Shown one piece after another: positions 1 to 9,706 of a stretch of 64,000 nucleotides of DNA. The notes below the pieces were generated by a model that worked only from the letters and a program-made list of their open reading frames with translations, was not told the origin of the DNA and did not search any database. The translations under genes and the position numbers were made by a program. The DNA is from Actinernus sp. WN-2022. Taxonomy: Eukaryota; Cnidaria; Anthozoa; Actiniaria; Actinernidae. Numbering within the stretch: position 1 is the first letter of the stretch; each line of letters begins with the position of its first letter. The stretch is taken from the NCBI GenBank assembly GCA_030867875.1, contig JAOWCC010001634.1, positions 58,391,860 to 58,455,859 of the forward strand, written 5' to 3'.

Positions 1-20
1 TTATTAGCTTTTATGTTCAG

Positions 21-203
21 TCATATATTTCCGAATTTTCACCTGCCAGGGGAAGTATTGAACGTGCTCTGGAGTCGCCTTTGGTCAGTGAAATTATTAC
101 TAGAGCCTGTACTGGAGTTATTAGCCGACTGTTTGATCGTAATTCCTACAGTTTATCCAAACCAGGGCCTTTCTACATTGGCTTGATCGGCCCGCAGACC
201 TAA
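21..203 (+). CDS. Candidate last coding exon of an unidentified host gene (partial)
   Basis: An open frame runs in from the left edge and stops at TAA (201-203). A pyrimidine-rich stretch ending in CAG just before position 21 looks like a splice acceptor. The encoded tail of about 60 residues has ordinary codon use, includes ITRACTGVISRLFDRNS and ends in IGLIGPQT. I do not recognise the family. The upstream gene body lies outside the window. It could be chance; the lack of stops and the plausible acceptor are the only support. Confidence 0.35.
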   Translation, partial: SYISEFSPARGSIERALESPLVSEIITRACTGVISRLFDRNSYSLSKPGPFYIGLIGPQT

Positions 204-717
204 ATGACAAGAAATTTAAAGATCAGAAGAGCTGAGCCTTTTGCTTAGTTATCGGACACTTACAACATTTAAAGCAAATTGCTTTGACTGAAGACTCGAG
301 TACGCGGTACACGCAAGATTACAAATCTCGCAGTTTCTCTCTTAGTCTTATAGTCTCGATTTTCGCTCAATGTACATGGACAACGCTGAGACAATTAAAG
401 TATGTAAAAGTGAAATGTTGTGTTGATATCTGCATGAGCGGCTGTAAAGTGGAAACCTATTTTATAAATGTTTCTTTGCTGATGAAAGAACTTCAAGTTC
501 AATCAAGTGCCGCTGGGCGCTCAGAAAACTGATTGATCGATATTTTTTTACCCAGCATATCCAATGTACGATTAACGGAAGTCAAGAGGCTTTTAAAATG
601 ACACAAACTGGCTGAAATTCAGGCTAACAAACAATAACATTATACGGATTCGATTCCTCAAATTTGATTTCAAATTTGCATATTGCATTGGCGAGTCAAA
701 ATGTGGTAATGTGTAGG
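204..717. other. Non-coding stretch, possible 3' flank of the edge exon
   Basis: Only short open frames without recognisable domains. The last 7 bases (711-717, GTGTAGG) are the left copy of a target-site duplication around the foldback element that follows. Confidence 0.4.
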
Positions 718-2078
718 CACAGGCTTCCCAGACTCGACCTATATTTCCCGCCTTTTGGGTTACCTGTGGTATGTTTCATAAGCGATCTCGGAAGAGTTTA
801 AATAATTGCTCCTTGTGAATTCTCTTTTCCGATTCCTACGAAATAAATCTTCAATAATAAAAGATTGATACTTAATGAAGTTGTGTGAGTGGTTTTTTGG
901 CGATTTGGGGCCTTCTAAAGCAGTTTATTAGGATTCGTAATTTTGACCGTTGGCCGTGGCTCTAAGAAAGTTAACAAGGTAGGCAAGTCGACCTCGCCAA
1001 AGCACACACTTACCTCAAAGATCACCCAAAAATCGGCACTTTTCTTCCTCGCTCGCTATTCAGCTTTCGGCACAGGAGGGAATAGTTATCAAGCAACATC
1101 TGACCAGAGATTTTGGAAAATCCATCAAATTTATCATCGCCAAACCGCCTCCTCGAGACCCAAAAAGCGCGACCTTGCAATGATCTGTAAGAACCAGAAT
1201 GACCAAAGCGGTCCAAAATGTTCCCGACCCTACCCAAAACGATGCAAATCGCCTTTCTTATGGGGGAACCCCCAAGCGAGAAATTATACGAAACTGGCGG
1301 TTACAGACTAATTTTGAATTTGGAACTCGCCAATCAGAGGACCAAGACAGTTGGCTGGGGTCTTCACCGAGTGTTATGACAGTTCCACGTGAGAAATTTT
1401 CGCGAGTTCCAAATTCAAAATTAGTCTGTAAACTGCCAGTTTCGTTAAAAGCCTAGTGATGGTCTCTCTGATTGGCGATATATTTGTTTCCGTTCCTCGA
1501 GCGGAAGTATAATTTCACGCTTGAGGGTCCCCCATGAAAAAAGGCGATTTGCATCGTTTTGGGTAGGGTCGGGAACATTTTGGACCGCTTTGGTCATTCT
1601 GGTTCTTACAGATCATTGCAAGGTCGCGCTTTTTGGGTCTCGAGGAGGCGGTTTGGCGATGATAAATTTGATGGATTTTCCTAAATCTCTGGTCAGATGT
1701 TGCTTGATAACTATTCCCTCCTGTGCCGAAAGCTGAATAGCGAGCGAGGAAGAAAAGTGCCGATTTTTGGGTGATCTTTGAGGTAAGTGTGTGCTTTGGC
1801 GAGGTCGACTTGCCTACCTTGTTAACTTTCTTAGAGCCACGGCCAACGGTCAAAATTACGAATCCTAATAAACTGCTTTAGAAGGCCCCAAATCGCCAAA
1901 AAACCACTCACACAACTTCATTAAGTATCAATCTTTTATTATTGAAGATTTATTTCGTAGGAATCGGAAAAGAGAATTCACAAGGAGCAATTATTTAAAC
2001 TCTTCCGAGATCGCTAATGAAACATACCACAGGTAACCCAAAAGGCGGGAAATATAGGTCGAGTCTGGGAAGCCTGTG
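718..2078. mobile_element. 1.36-kb foldback element with near-identical arms
   Basis: The left arm (718 to about 1290) reappears as reverse complement at about 1515-2078 with only a few differences. The 220-bp spacer itself contains a shorter inverted repeat (about 1290-1345 against 1395-1445), so almost the whole unit can fold on itself. Termini are CACAGGCTTCCC...GGGAAGCCTGTG. The 7-mer GTGTAGG occurs directly outside both ends (711-717 and 2079-2085), which fits a 7-bp target duplication. Arm ORFs of 110-120 codons are mirror images of each other and have no domain, so they are probably not genes. The element is non-autonomous and its superfamily is undetermined. Confidence 0.8.
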
Positions 2079-2085
2079 GTGTAGG

Positions 2086-3160
2086 TATGGAGAACGCACG
2101 AACCTTGAACACAAATAGAATGTGGCAAACAGTACTTCAACGTTTCAAACCAGCATTTTGGCAGGGACAACCTAGCTCCTTCCTTTCGACTACACGTTCT
2201 TGCATGCACAATGCCTAGAAAGGAAATAACTCTAAATGTATAACGCTATCGTAGAATTGATTAATTTCCTTGCCACACGATCTGCATCACTGGAACTTGG
2301 TCCAGAAGTTGGACAAGTTGGTTCGCTACTGATCGAGCAAGAGATCGATTGCTAGCATCACGTCGAGGAATTTTTATCGGAGAACCGTAGTAATTCCGCT
2401 CATTCTATTATATCTCTTCAAGTATAAAGACAACCGATCTCCCGGCCGATCTCGGCCATTCAGTCTCTATTTATAAAAAGCCCGATATCACATTTTCTGA
2501 TTGGCAGCTGTCCGATTTCAAGTAGTTTCCCGTATGAAAACAATAACAGTGACTCGCAATGCATCTTGGTTGAATGAGCTCCTTTAAGAACGCGATGATC
2601 CACTTTCTGCTCAACCGGTAGGAGTTTAAAAACAACGCAAAAAAGTTTCATGACCAAAAGAAGAACTTCGAGGGCGAATAGATATGCACGCTCATCGATC
2701 GTGTTTTGCGCACGGCAAATTATTTCGAAAGCCTCTTGGTAATATGTTTTTAATTAACTTACTTCCAAAGACATCGAGATGGATTTTACAGTAACATTTT
2801 GCTTTCGTTTGTGGCAGTGTTTATTTAATTGGCTATTTGGTTTGCCAGGTTTCCCTGGTTAAAGTTTTGCAGATCAATACTTGAAGTTCGAACTTCTGTC
2901 ATGATTACCGTTAAAACGCAGAAAAATACACAGATCGAAGAGAGCAATTGAAACGAACGTGTTACGACACATCGCGAAGTAAAATGTTTGTTCTGTGGAG
3001 ATCCGCTAACCTGTCAATCATTCCAAATAAGGAAACTCTTTAAGTGTTTTTTTGGCCTGTAGTAAAATCACATGTTTTTCTTGACTCACAAACTGAGTCT
3101 TATTTTAGAAGTAATAGGTTTCGCAATGCTCCTACTCCTAGCCGTAAATAGTACTAAACA
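2086..3160. other. Host intergenic DNA, no gene seen
   Basis: I see no exon, RNA gene or clear repeat here. Short open frames lack domains and splice-site context. Confidence 0.5.
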
Positions 3161-3450
3161 TTGCTTATTTGGAACGAGATATTTGCGAATATCATCAGAA
3201 TCACGTGACCGATGACTTCAGATTGTTGTCGTTTTCGTTTGTGCCGTACTGGAACAAGATATTAGCTTATTTGGAATAAGATATTAGCGAATTTCATCAG
3301 AATCACGTGACCGATGACGTCATATTGTTTTTGTTTGTGCTCACGGTACTGGAACGAGATATTAGCTTATTTGGAATGAGTTAGCGAATTTCATCAGAAT
3401 CACGTGACCGACGACGTCATATTGTTTTTGTTTTCGTTTGTGCTGTTTGT
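3161..3450. repeat. Three tandem copies of a ~95-bp unit
   Basis: Each copy contains ATCAGAATCACGTGACCGA followed by a GTCATATTGTTTTTGTT-like tract and begins with CTTATTTGGAA. Copies start near 3165, 3265 and 3365. The CACGTG core makes an E-box appear three times, but no gene is visible nearby. Confidence 0.75.
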
Positions 3451-5359
3451 CTTCTTTTCAAGAAAGTATAAAATTGTTTTACCCTCAAATCCAAGTCATG
3501 AAAACGCTTGTGATCTAACGTGAACCAACGTGACCACAGGGAGACCAACGCAAGATTAGGATGCGTTCTCCTTCGTCGAACGCAAAGATTCCGACTAATG
3601 CACGAAAGCCAACGACACATTCAATTGCTCCCGAATAAAACTTTACGACCACTGATCGACAATGTTAACAAACACACTATCCTACGCGCGTCATAGGACT
3701 CTATAACATAGTGTCTACAGCTTCTTAAGAAGCAGTAGACACAAAAACGAGTGAACACAAGTAGAACACGAGTGACTTCAAGTAAGCCAGGTTACCCTAG
3801 TAGGATAACACAGGTACAATGTAGCACAAAAATGCTCGGATTCAAATACTATTGTTATTCTGATCTAAAATCTGATCTAAAACTCCACACGAGTCAGAAC
3901 ACGAGTGAACACGTGTGTATAATTATTCATAATTTAATTTAAAAAATATATAATAAAATAATAGTTTTATCGTCTTTATAGTTGTTTCAGGTTACCTGTG
4001 TTATCAGTGTCGTACCTTCATTGTATTTTCGGGCTACTGTGTTATAATAGGGTACCCGAGGTGAGGTATTTCGGGTTACCTGTGTTTTCAGTAAGGTACC
4101 TTCTCCTTGCTATTAGTACGCACACAGCCAGATCACTGTTAGCACTCACGCACAATCCGGCAGTGGATTGCAGAATACTGGCAATTCAAGTGTAATTCAG
4201 TGCAATAAATTCAATGCAAGGACATATTCAGACTCTGAATTTGATTGACCTTGGGAAAATGTCCGGCTAAAACTATATGACTAAATGATGAGTGTGAATT
4301 AAAAACATGAATTTCATAGCAATAAAAACATGAATTTCATAGCAATAAAAACGTAATTCCTAAAGAGAAAGCGCTTCTAAGCCGGCTCTCTCTCTTAGGG
4401 AGCGGTGAGGAGATCCGAAAAGGAAAATAGGCCCAAATCGCTAATAAACGACAAAAGACAACAAATAGAGCAAAGGTAACGTTTATTTCAGTTGATTTTA
4501 ACCTATCAATAGTAGTAAAATTCGTGATTTTCCCCGTTTAGTAGTTCCCTTATATTATTCTGACAAATACACACAATTAGAGCTTGGGTTGCCTGTGCTC
4601 AAACACAGACTGTTACACGAAACCACTTTAGCTTTATATCAACACAAGCAGTTAGTTTCGAGAAGTGTCAGTTTGTCAATTGACCTTTAAATTAATTTAT
4701 CCATGCCAGGTACTCTAAGTCAGAGAGATCTTAAAATATAGCGATAATTAGAACAAAAAGAGTTTACTTACGCATCATTCTTTTGTTCATTTGATTTCTT
4801 ACTCAGAATGTGTTTATACAGAAAGCAAAGCTACAAAATATAGCATAGGTATATGGTGGTCCGTTGTGACACAATAGTTTGTTAGAGTACTACACACATA
4901 TATGTTTCCGAAAGTACGCACACACATTGACATCGCTATTACTACCCACACAGCCAGATCACTGTTATGCACTTATCATCGGCTTTCCCCGGGTCGACCT
5001 CCGGGACACCCCGGGGGTTTTGTTTTCAGGGCCAAAAAAAGTCAACCAAAGCCCCAGGGTACTGGGCATAATTTCGTGACAAATCCCCCTCCCACAGGGG
5101 CATATTAGCCAACATACCCTCAACAATCTTTGCATGTAAAACAGACAAAAGTGTCCATTTTTCGGGCTCTACTGGCGCTGATCTTGAAAGAGAGTCTTCC
5201 AAAAATCAAAGCTCATATTTAGTCAGTTATAGGCATCGTATCAGTGTTTGATTATCGGTTGATAAAGGACAGCGTAGTGGAAAAACAGTAGATTGACGAC
5301 CAATTGTAAACATAAACTTCGTCACACTGGAGTAAATGCAACGAGTCTCGGACGGATCG
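3451..5359. other. Host intergenic DNA with small dispersed repeats
   Basis: No supported gene. A word containing CACACAGCCAGATCACTGTTA occurs at about 4122 and again at about 4948, each behind a similar CTATTA tract, so the two are related dispersed copies. A short AT-rich direct repeat with AACATGAATTTCATAGCAAT occurs twice at about 4304-4350. Confidence 0.5.
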
Positions 5360-6635
5360 GCTAGCCGGACGGAGTAAAACGCAGGGTGCAGGGCACGCAG
5401 GGTACGCAGGGTGTTAAACAAAAATAGAGTTACATAATTTAGTGCCTTTGGAATATCAGATTGCAAAGGTCAATTGTTCACATGGCAAATATTATGCTAA
5501 TTTTAGAGTGAAAGTAACAGGGTAGCGACAAAACGGCTGACTCCCGGTCCATGGACCACCCCCGTGGACCACCCATAAATTTCAAATATTTTTCGAGAAT
5601 GAAAGTTTTTACATTTATAGCGAGTTTGACTTGTGGCAAGTCTAACATTTTTACTTTGTGTTCTGGTGACACAGACTGTTATCGTAGTTTTTCATTTACT
5701 TGCTGTTGCATTAAACAGTATCTAAAAACCTACGAGGCCTTGACTTACCTTACCTATTCCACTACAAGTAAAGGCAAGGAACTGTTTTCCGAGAACCGGA
5801 GCGCCATAGATATAGGAAGAAATAAAAACTTATGTCCCCGAAGCGCACTAATTTAAGTCGGTAGTTGAATGACCGAGTGGTTAGAGCGTTCGTCTTTTAA
5901 TCTCCATTCTCGGAGCGCACAATTTTTGTCGATTTTTTTCTTCTTCCTCTTTTTAAGTTTTCTTCTTAGTGTTCTACCTTCCACACCAGTAGTATTCTTT
6001 AAACCCACCATCAGCCAGCTACAAAATTAATATTCGCTCCTTGCTGAAGTCATTGTTTACCTGATTTCTGCCTCGTTTAATAGCGTAAATTAAATTTCAA
6101 GCTAAAACAGACAGACTACATCAGTTGAAAGAGAATTTTAAACTCAGTAATCACCGAAAATTTGAGAGTGATAATAAATAATTTGAGGAATGAGCGATTA
6201 AAAATCTCAAAATTTATAAAGAATAACTCTGTCACCCAGCCCATTTTACAATTTTGAAAAAGTCAATTTCACCATAAATATTTAACAATCTCAAATTTTC
6301 GGTGATTACTGAACTACGATAACAGTCTGTGTCACTAGAACACAAAGTAAAAATGTTAGACTTGCCACAAGTCAAACTCGCTATAAATGTAAAAACATAT
6401 ATGAAATTTATGGGTGGTCCACAGGGGTGGTCCATGGTCCTGGTCCATGGACCTCAGCCGTTTTGTCGCTACCTTTTACTTTCACTCTAAAATTAGCATA
6501 ATATTTGCCATGTGAACAATTGACCTTTGCAATCTGATATTCCAAAGGTACTAAATTATGTAACTCTATTTTTTTGAACACCCTGCGTACCCTGCGTGCC
6601 CTGCACCCTGCGTTTTACTCCGTCCGTCGGCTAGC
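5360..6635. mobile_element. 1.3-kb inverted-repeat element
   Basis: About 330 bp at 5360-5690 return as reverse complement at about 6308-6635, with small indels. Shared landmarks are GCTAGCCG at the outer end, a run of GCAGGG words and the palindromic GGTCCATGGACC. The ~600-bp interior has no long ORF. Around 5870-5905 it contains a tRNA-like A-box, GACCGAGTGGTTAGAGCG, without a matching B-box, so a tRNA-derived SINE remnant may be embedded. No convincing target duplication was found. Confidence 0.7.
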
Positions 6636-7193
6636 AGTATGGCGATGCAGCTTCTGCACAAGACCTCGAGAAGACATCGGATTATTTATTATATCCCGGG
6701 TTATACTGATGTACATCCTAAAATAGAAGCAGCACACTAGAACAAAATTACTGGCTCTCGTGGTCGATGAGGCTCACTGTGAATGGTAATAATTCAGACT
6801 TTTACTTATTATGTAAACAAGGAAATATATTTGTACTGATTATGTAATATGCTAAAAACAATTGTTAAGCCTTTAACTTTACTTTTACTGAAAGTACAAA
6901 ACAAACAAAGCCAGCAGTCACACAGGTGTTTTCTATTCACCCACATTATTATTATAATTTTCGCATTCAGACTAGCCTGCGAAGCCCCTCTGCCCCCTAC
7001 TTCCTCTCCCCAATCGGCTTCCCCTCTTCTCCCCATCTTCCCCTCTTCCTCGCCCTTTACGCCGCTTCGCAGGTTACATTCAGACCAGCTTGTAGCACTA
7101 ACATGCGCCATAATTATTGCTATGTCACATGCAGCATTATCAGTAGATCGTAAATTATGAAAAGCCTCAACATGAATGACCTTACAATAGTTA
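6636..7193. other. Host intergenic DNA, pyrimidine-rich patch
   Basis: No gene supported. A CT-rich patch (about 6985-7070) gives spurious open frames on both strands. Confidence 0.4.
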
Positions 7194-7201
7194 TTGAAAA
7201 C

Positions 7202-7519
7202 TTCCCTGCTAGCAGAGGTCTCTCTCTGTCTTGGTAAAATGGAAGGCGAGGGAGAGACCTCTGCCGACATCTGACACTTGCCGTCCACATTCATGGACGA
7301 GTCAAACCAGTTTCGAAAACACGTTTTACCGGAAATAGCTGTACGCGTCAGTTGTTTGTTACAGTTGTTTCGTGCGCTCATAAGTACACGTGATATCACG
7401 TCACTTGTTGCCAAGGAAACTTCACGCATGCGCGACAGAGAAAGCGTCGGATGTCGGCAGAGGTCTCTCCCTCGCCTTCCATTTTACCAAGACGGAGAGA
7501 GACCTCTGCTAGCAGGGAA
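7202..7519. mobile_element. 318-bp MITE with 8-bp target duplication
   Basis: Arms of ~73 bp (7202-7273 and 7447-7519) are inverted copies beginning TTCCCTGCTAGCAGAGG. TTGAAAAC flanks both ends (7194-7201 and 7520-7527). An 8-bp duplication with short TIRs is the pattern of hAT-derived MITEs. No coding capacity. Confidence 0.85.
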
Positions 7520-7623
7520 TTGAAAACCTAAACAGGCCTAACATTTTCTATGATCTAATAACAGAGATCGTCATATGTCAAACAAGTTAATTTTGAAGAA
7601 GTGCTGTACCCAATAGCACAACA

Positions 7624-7761
7624 ATTGAAGGGCTGTTTTCAAAAGGGGTGTAAGTGATTCTTGATCACATTCTAAATCCTCCCTTCGAAAACAAAGAAAT
7701 TGAAGGAAATTTAGAATGTGATCAAGAGTCACTCGTGCCCTTTTTCCACACAGCCCTTCAA
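7624..7761. mobile_element. Small palindromic foldback (MITE-like)
   Basis: TTGAAGGGCTGT at the left returns as ACAGCCCTTCAA at the right. The interior also pairs (TTGATCACATTCTAAAT with ATTTAGAATGTGATCAA), so the 138-bp unit is almost wholly self-complementary. No ORF. Confidence 0.75.
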
Positions 7762-8216
7762 ATAATTGAAATCAGCAAAATCACTTAGACAACGAGAACC
7801 AATCACATTGCAGAACGAAAACAAAGTTACAGTTACTTGAGTCAATCAGTCTTGATTACAAGACAATAGCATTTTGACTTACTCAAGCTTCGATCTGAGA
7901 AAAGGCAAATTTGGTCATCATCATGAAGAAAATTGCATGGGATATGCTAGGATATATACTTTTGAATAGTTTTGCGATGTGTTTAGTTCTCGTTGTCTAA
8001 GTGGCCCTGGTTTCAGTAGTTGCACTGTAACATTAATTAATTTACTCTTAGACCAAGTTCTTTAGGGAAGTTTATTCCTGTTTAGGCTGTCCCTCAGCAC
8101 ATTACATGTACCTGTATTTTGTTCTGTTTTTTTTTTATATTAGTCATTAATAACATGATTATTTATCCCAATTCTGTAATCTGTGTAAAGTGACTACAAC
8201 TGGAGTAGTATACATG

Positions 8217-8455
8217 GTGGGGGTTCTGGTGCAGCCCATATGTGCTACCACATCTCCTGGCGCAGTACTCCTGGCGCAGTCCATCGGGGTTCTGGCGCAC
8301 CCCTGGCGCAGTCCTCCTGGTGCAGTCCATTGGGCCTCTGGCGCAGTCCATCGGGATTCTGGCACAGCGTCTGACGCAGCATCTGGCGCAGTCCATTGGG
8401 CCTCTGGCACGGCGGGTTCTGGCGCAGCCCCATAGGGACTCTAGCACAGGCCAAC
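8217..8455. repeat. GC-rich ~30-bp minisatellite
   Basis: Repeated words CTGGCGCAGTCCAT and GGGTTCTGGCGCA with drift, about eight units. Several overlapping open frames here on both strands are periodic artefacts of the repeat. Confidence 0.8.
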
Positions 8456-9241
8456 GGGCGTCCGTCTACACAAAAGCGCGCAGTCGGGGGCGACCTCGCG
8501 CTCGCAGTCCCCGCAACGGAGTCGGCGCGGACGGCCGGTTCTGCTTTTCTAGGAGAGCAAATATAACTCCATCACATAATTAAAGCCAGAAGCAAAACTT
8601 ATGATAATTTGTTGTAATAATGTGATCACTTCAAAGAATGAAATTTTAATTTTAGTCCCCTAGAGATATGCAACTGGATAACCTATTCTGACTCTACAAG
8701 GTTATAGTCGTCAATTATTCATGGTTACAATATTGACAATGTATTAATAAAAATAAAGTACAAAATACATTATAGATATGTGAGAAAAGTCTTGCAAGAA
8801 GATTTTGCATTTTGAAAGATGAATGGAAAATTGATATATGAAAGCTTCAAGTGCAATGTGTACATTGTACAATATATGTCTAGTAAAGTCTTACATAAAT
8901 TCGTTGCTAACATCAATTTTGCATTTTTAGTAGGCAAAAAATTCAAACTTTCAAAAGCCAGAAGCTGAGAACTTGCATAGTACCAGGGCTATCTCCATTG
9001 GTCAGTGTATTGTAATATCTTGAGGCTGTTTGTATTTCAACAACAATGCCATTGGTCCTAGCATGCACTATGGTCAACCTGCCTACATGTACACAGTCCC
9101 TAATAAAACTTATAACTGAAGGTTTTTAGATCAAACCATGAGCTCAAAAAAGGGTTAATATTAATCTGCTATAAAGGCTTGCAATTGGGAGCTTACAAGC
9201 TATGAGAAAACTGCAGCAATTGATCTTTTAGTCGAAAATGC
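8456..9241. other. Host intergenic DNA left of element 1
   Basis: AT-rich, no gene or clear repeat supported. Confidence 0.45.
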
Positions 9242-9246
9242 TAATT
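9242..9246. repeat. Target-site duplication of element 1, left copy
   Basis: TAATT immediately outside the left terminus, matched by TAATT at 25494-25498. Extending to 6 bp gives a mismatch on either side. Confidence 0.8.
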
Positions 9247-9525
9247 AGTAGTAGAGGCGGTAGTAGAATTATACCACTTTTTTTGTTGTTTTTGTTGCAT
9301 AAGGGCGCCATAAAGCGAATTCAGAAATCCCCTTTATGGCGCCCTTGTGCAACAAAAACAACAAAAAAAGTTGTATAATTCTACTACCGCCTCTACTACT
9401 AGGGGTACTAAGGGTCATCCAAATTGTCACTAGACATTCTTACACATAAGAATCCAAACTTGATAACCCTATTAGAGATATGATTAGCATATAGTTATAT
9501 CGACATCGATTGTCCCGTATCGATC
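9247..9525 (+). repeat. Element 1 left terminal inverted repeat with hairpin end
   Basis: 279 bp that match the reverse complement of 25215-25493 with about two substitutions. The outer 154 bp (9247-9400) are themselves a palindrome: two ~69-nt arms beginning AGTAGTAGAGGCGG, separated by a ~16-nt loop containing GAATTC. The inner ~125 bp hold a TATAGTTATA-type box (about 9490-9500) facing inward. Confidence 0.92.
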
Positions 9526-9700
9526 GGTCATCCAAATTGTCACTAGACATTCTTACACATAAAAATCCAACTTGATAACCCTATTAGAGATATGATTAGC
9601 ATATAGTTATATCGACATCGATTGTCCCGCAACATCCTTACACCTAAAAATCCAAACTCGAGTAACTGTTAGAGCTATCCTAACGTATAGTTATACCGAA
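9415..9700 (+). promoter_or_regulatory. Sub-terminal direct repeats and polymerase promoter region
   Basis: The inner TIR segment (9415-9513) is repeated directly at about 9527-9628, then partly again at about 9629-9696. Each copy has TTGATAACCCTATTAGAG-like text followed by ATATAGTTATA or GTATAGTTATACC. The last box (about 9684-9697) lies about 10 bases before the polymerase ATG at 9707. The same segment in the right TIR precedes the F-box/ankyrin gene, so it probably works as an inward promoter at both ends. Confidence 0.6.
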
Positions 9701-9706
9701 GAGAAA

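Noticed and set aside
943..1853. Paired 112- and 122-codon ORFs
   Set aside because: They are mirror images in the arms of the foldback element and have no domain.
5868..5925. Functional tRNA gene
   Set aside because: Only an A-box-like 5' part is present; no B-box, acceptor stem or anticodon arm pairing.
8159..8583. Overlapping ORFs rich in AQSIG or PDGLR
   Set aside because: Periodic translations of the ~30-bp minisatellite, present in several frames on both strands.
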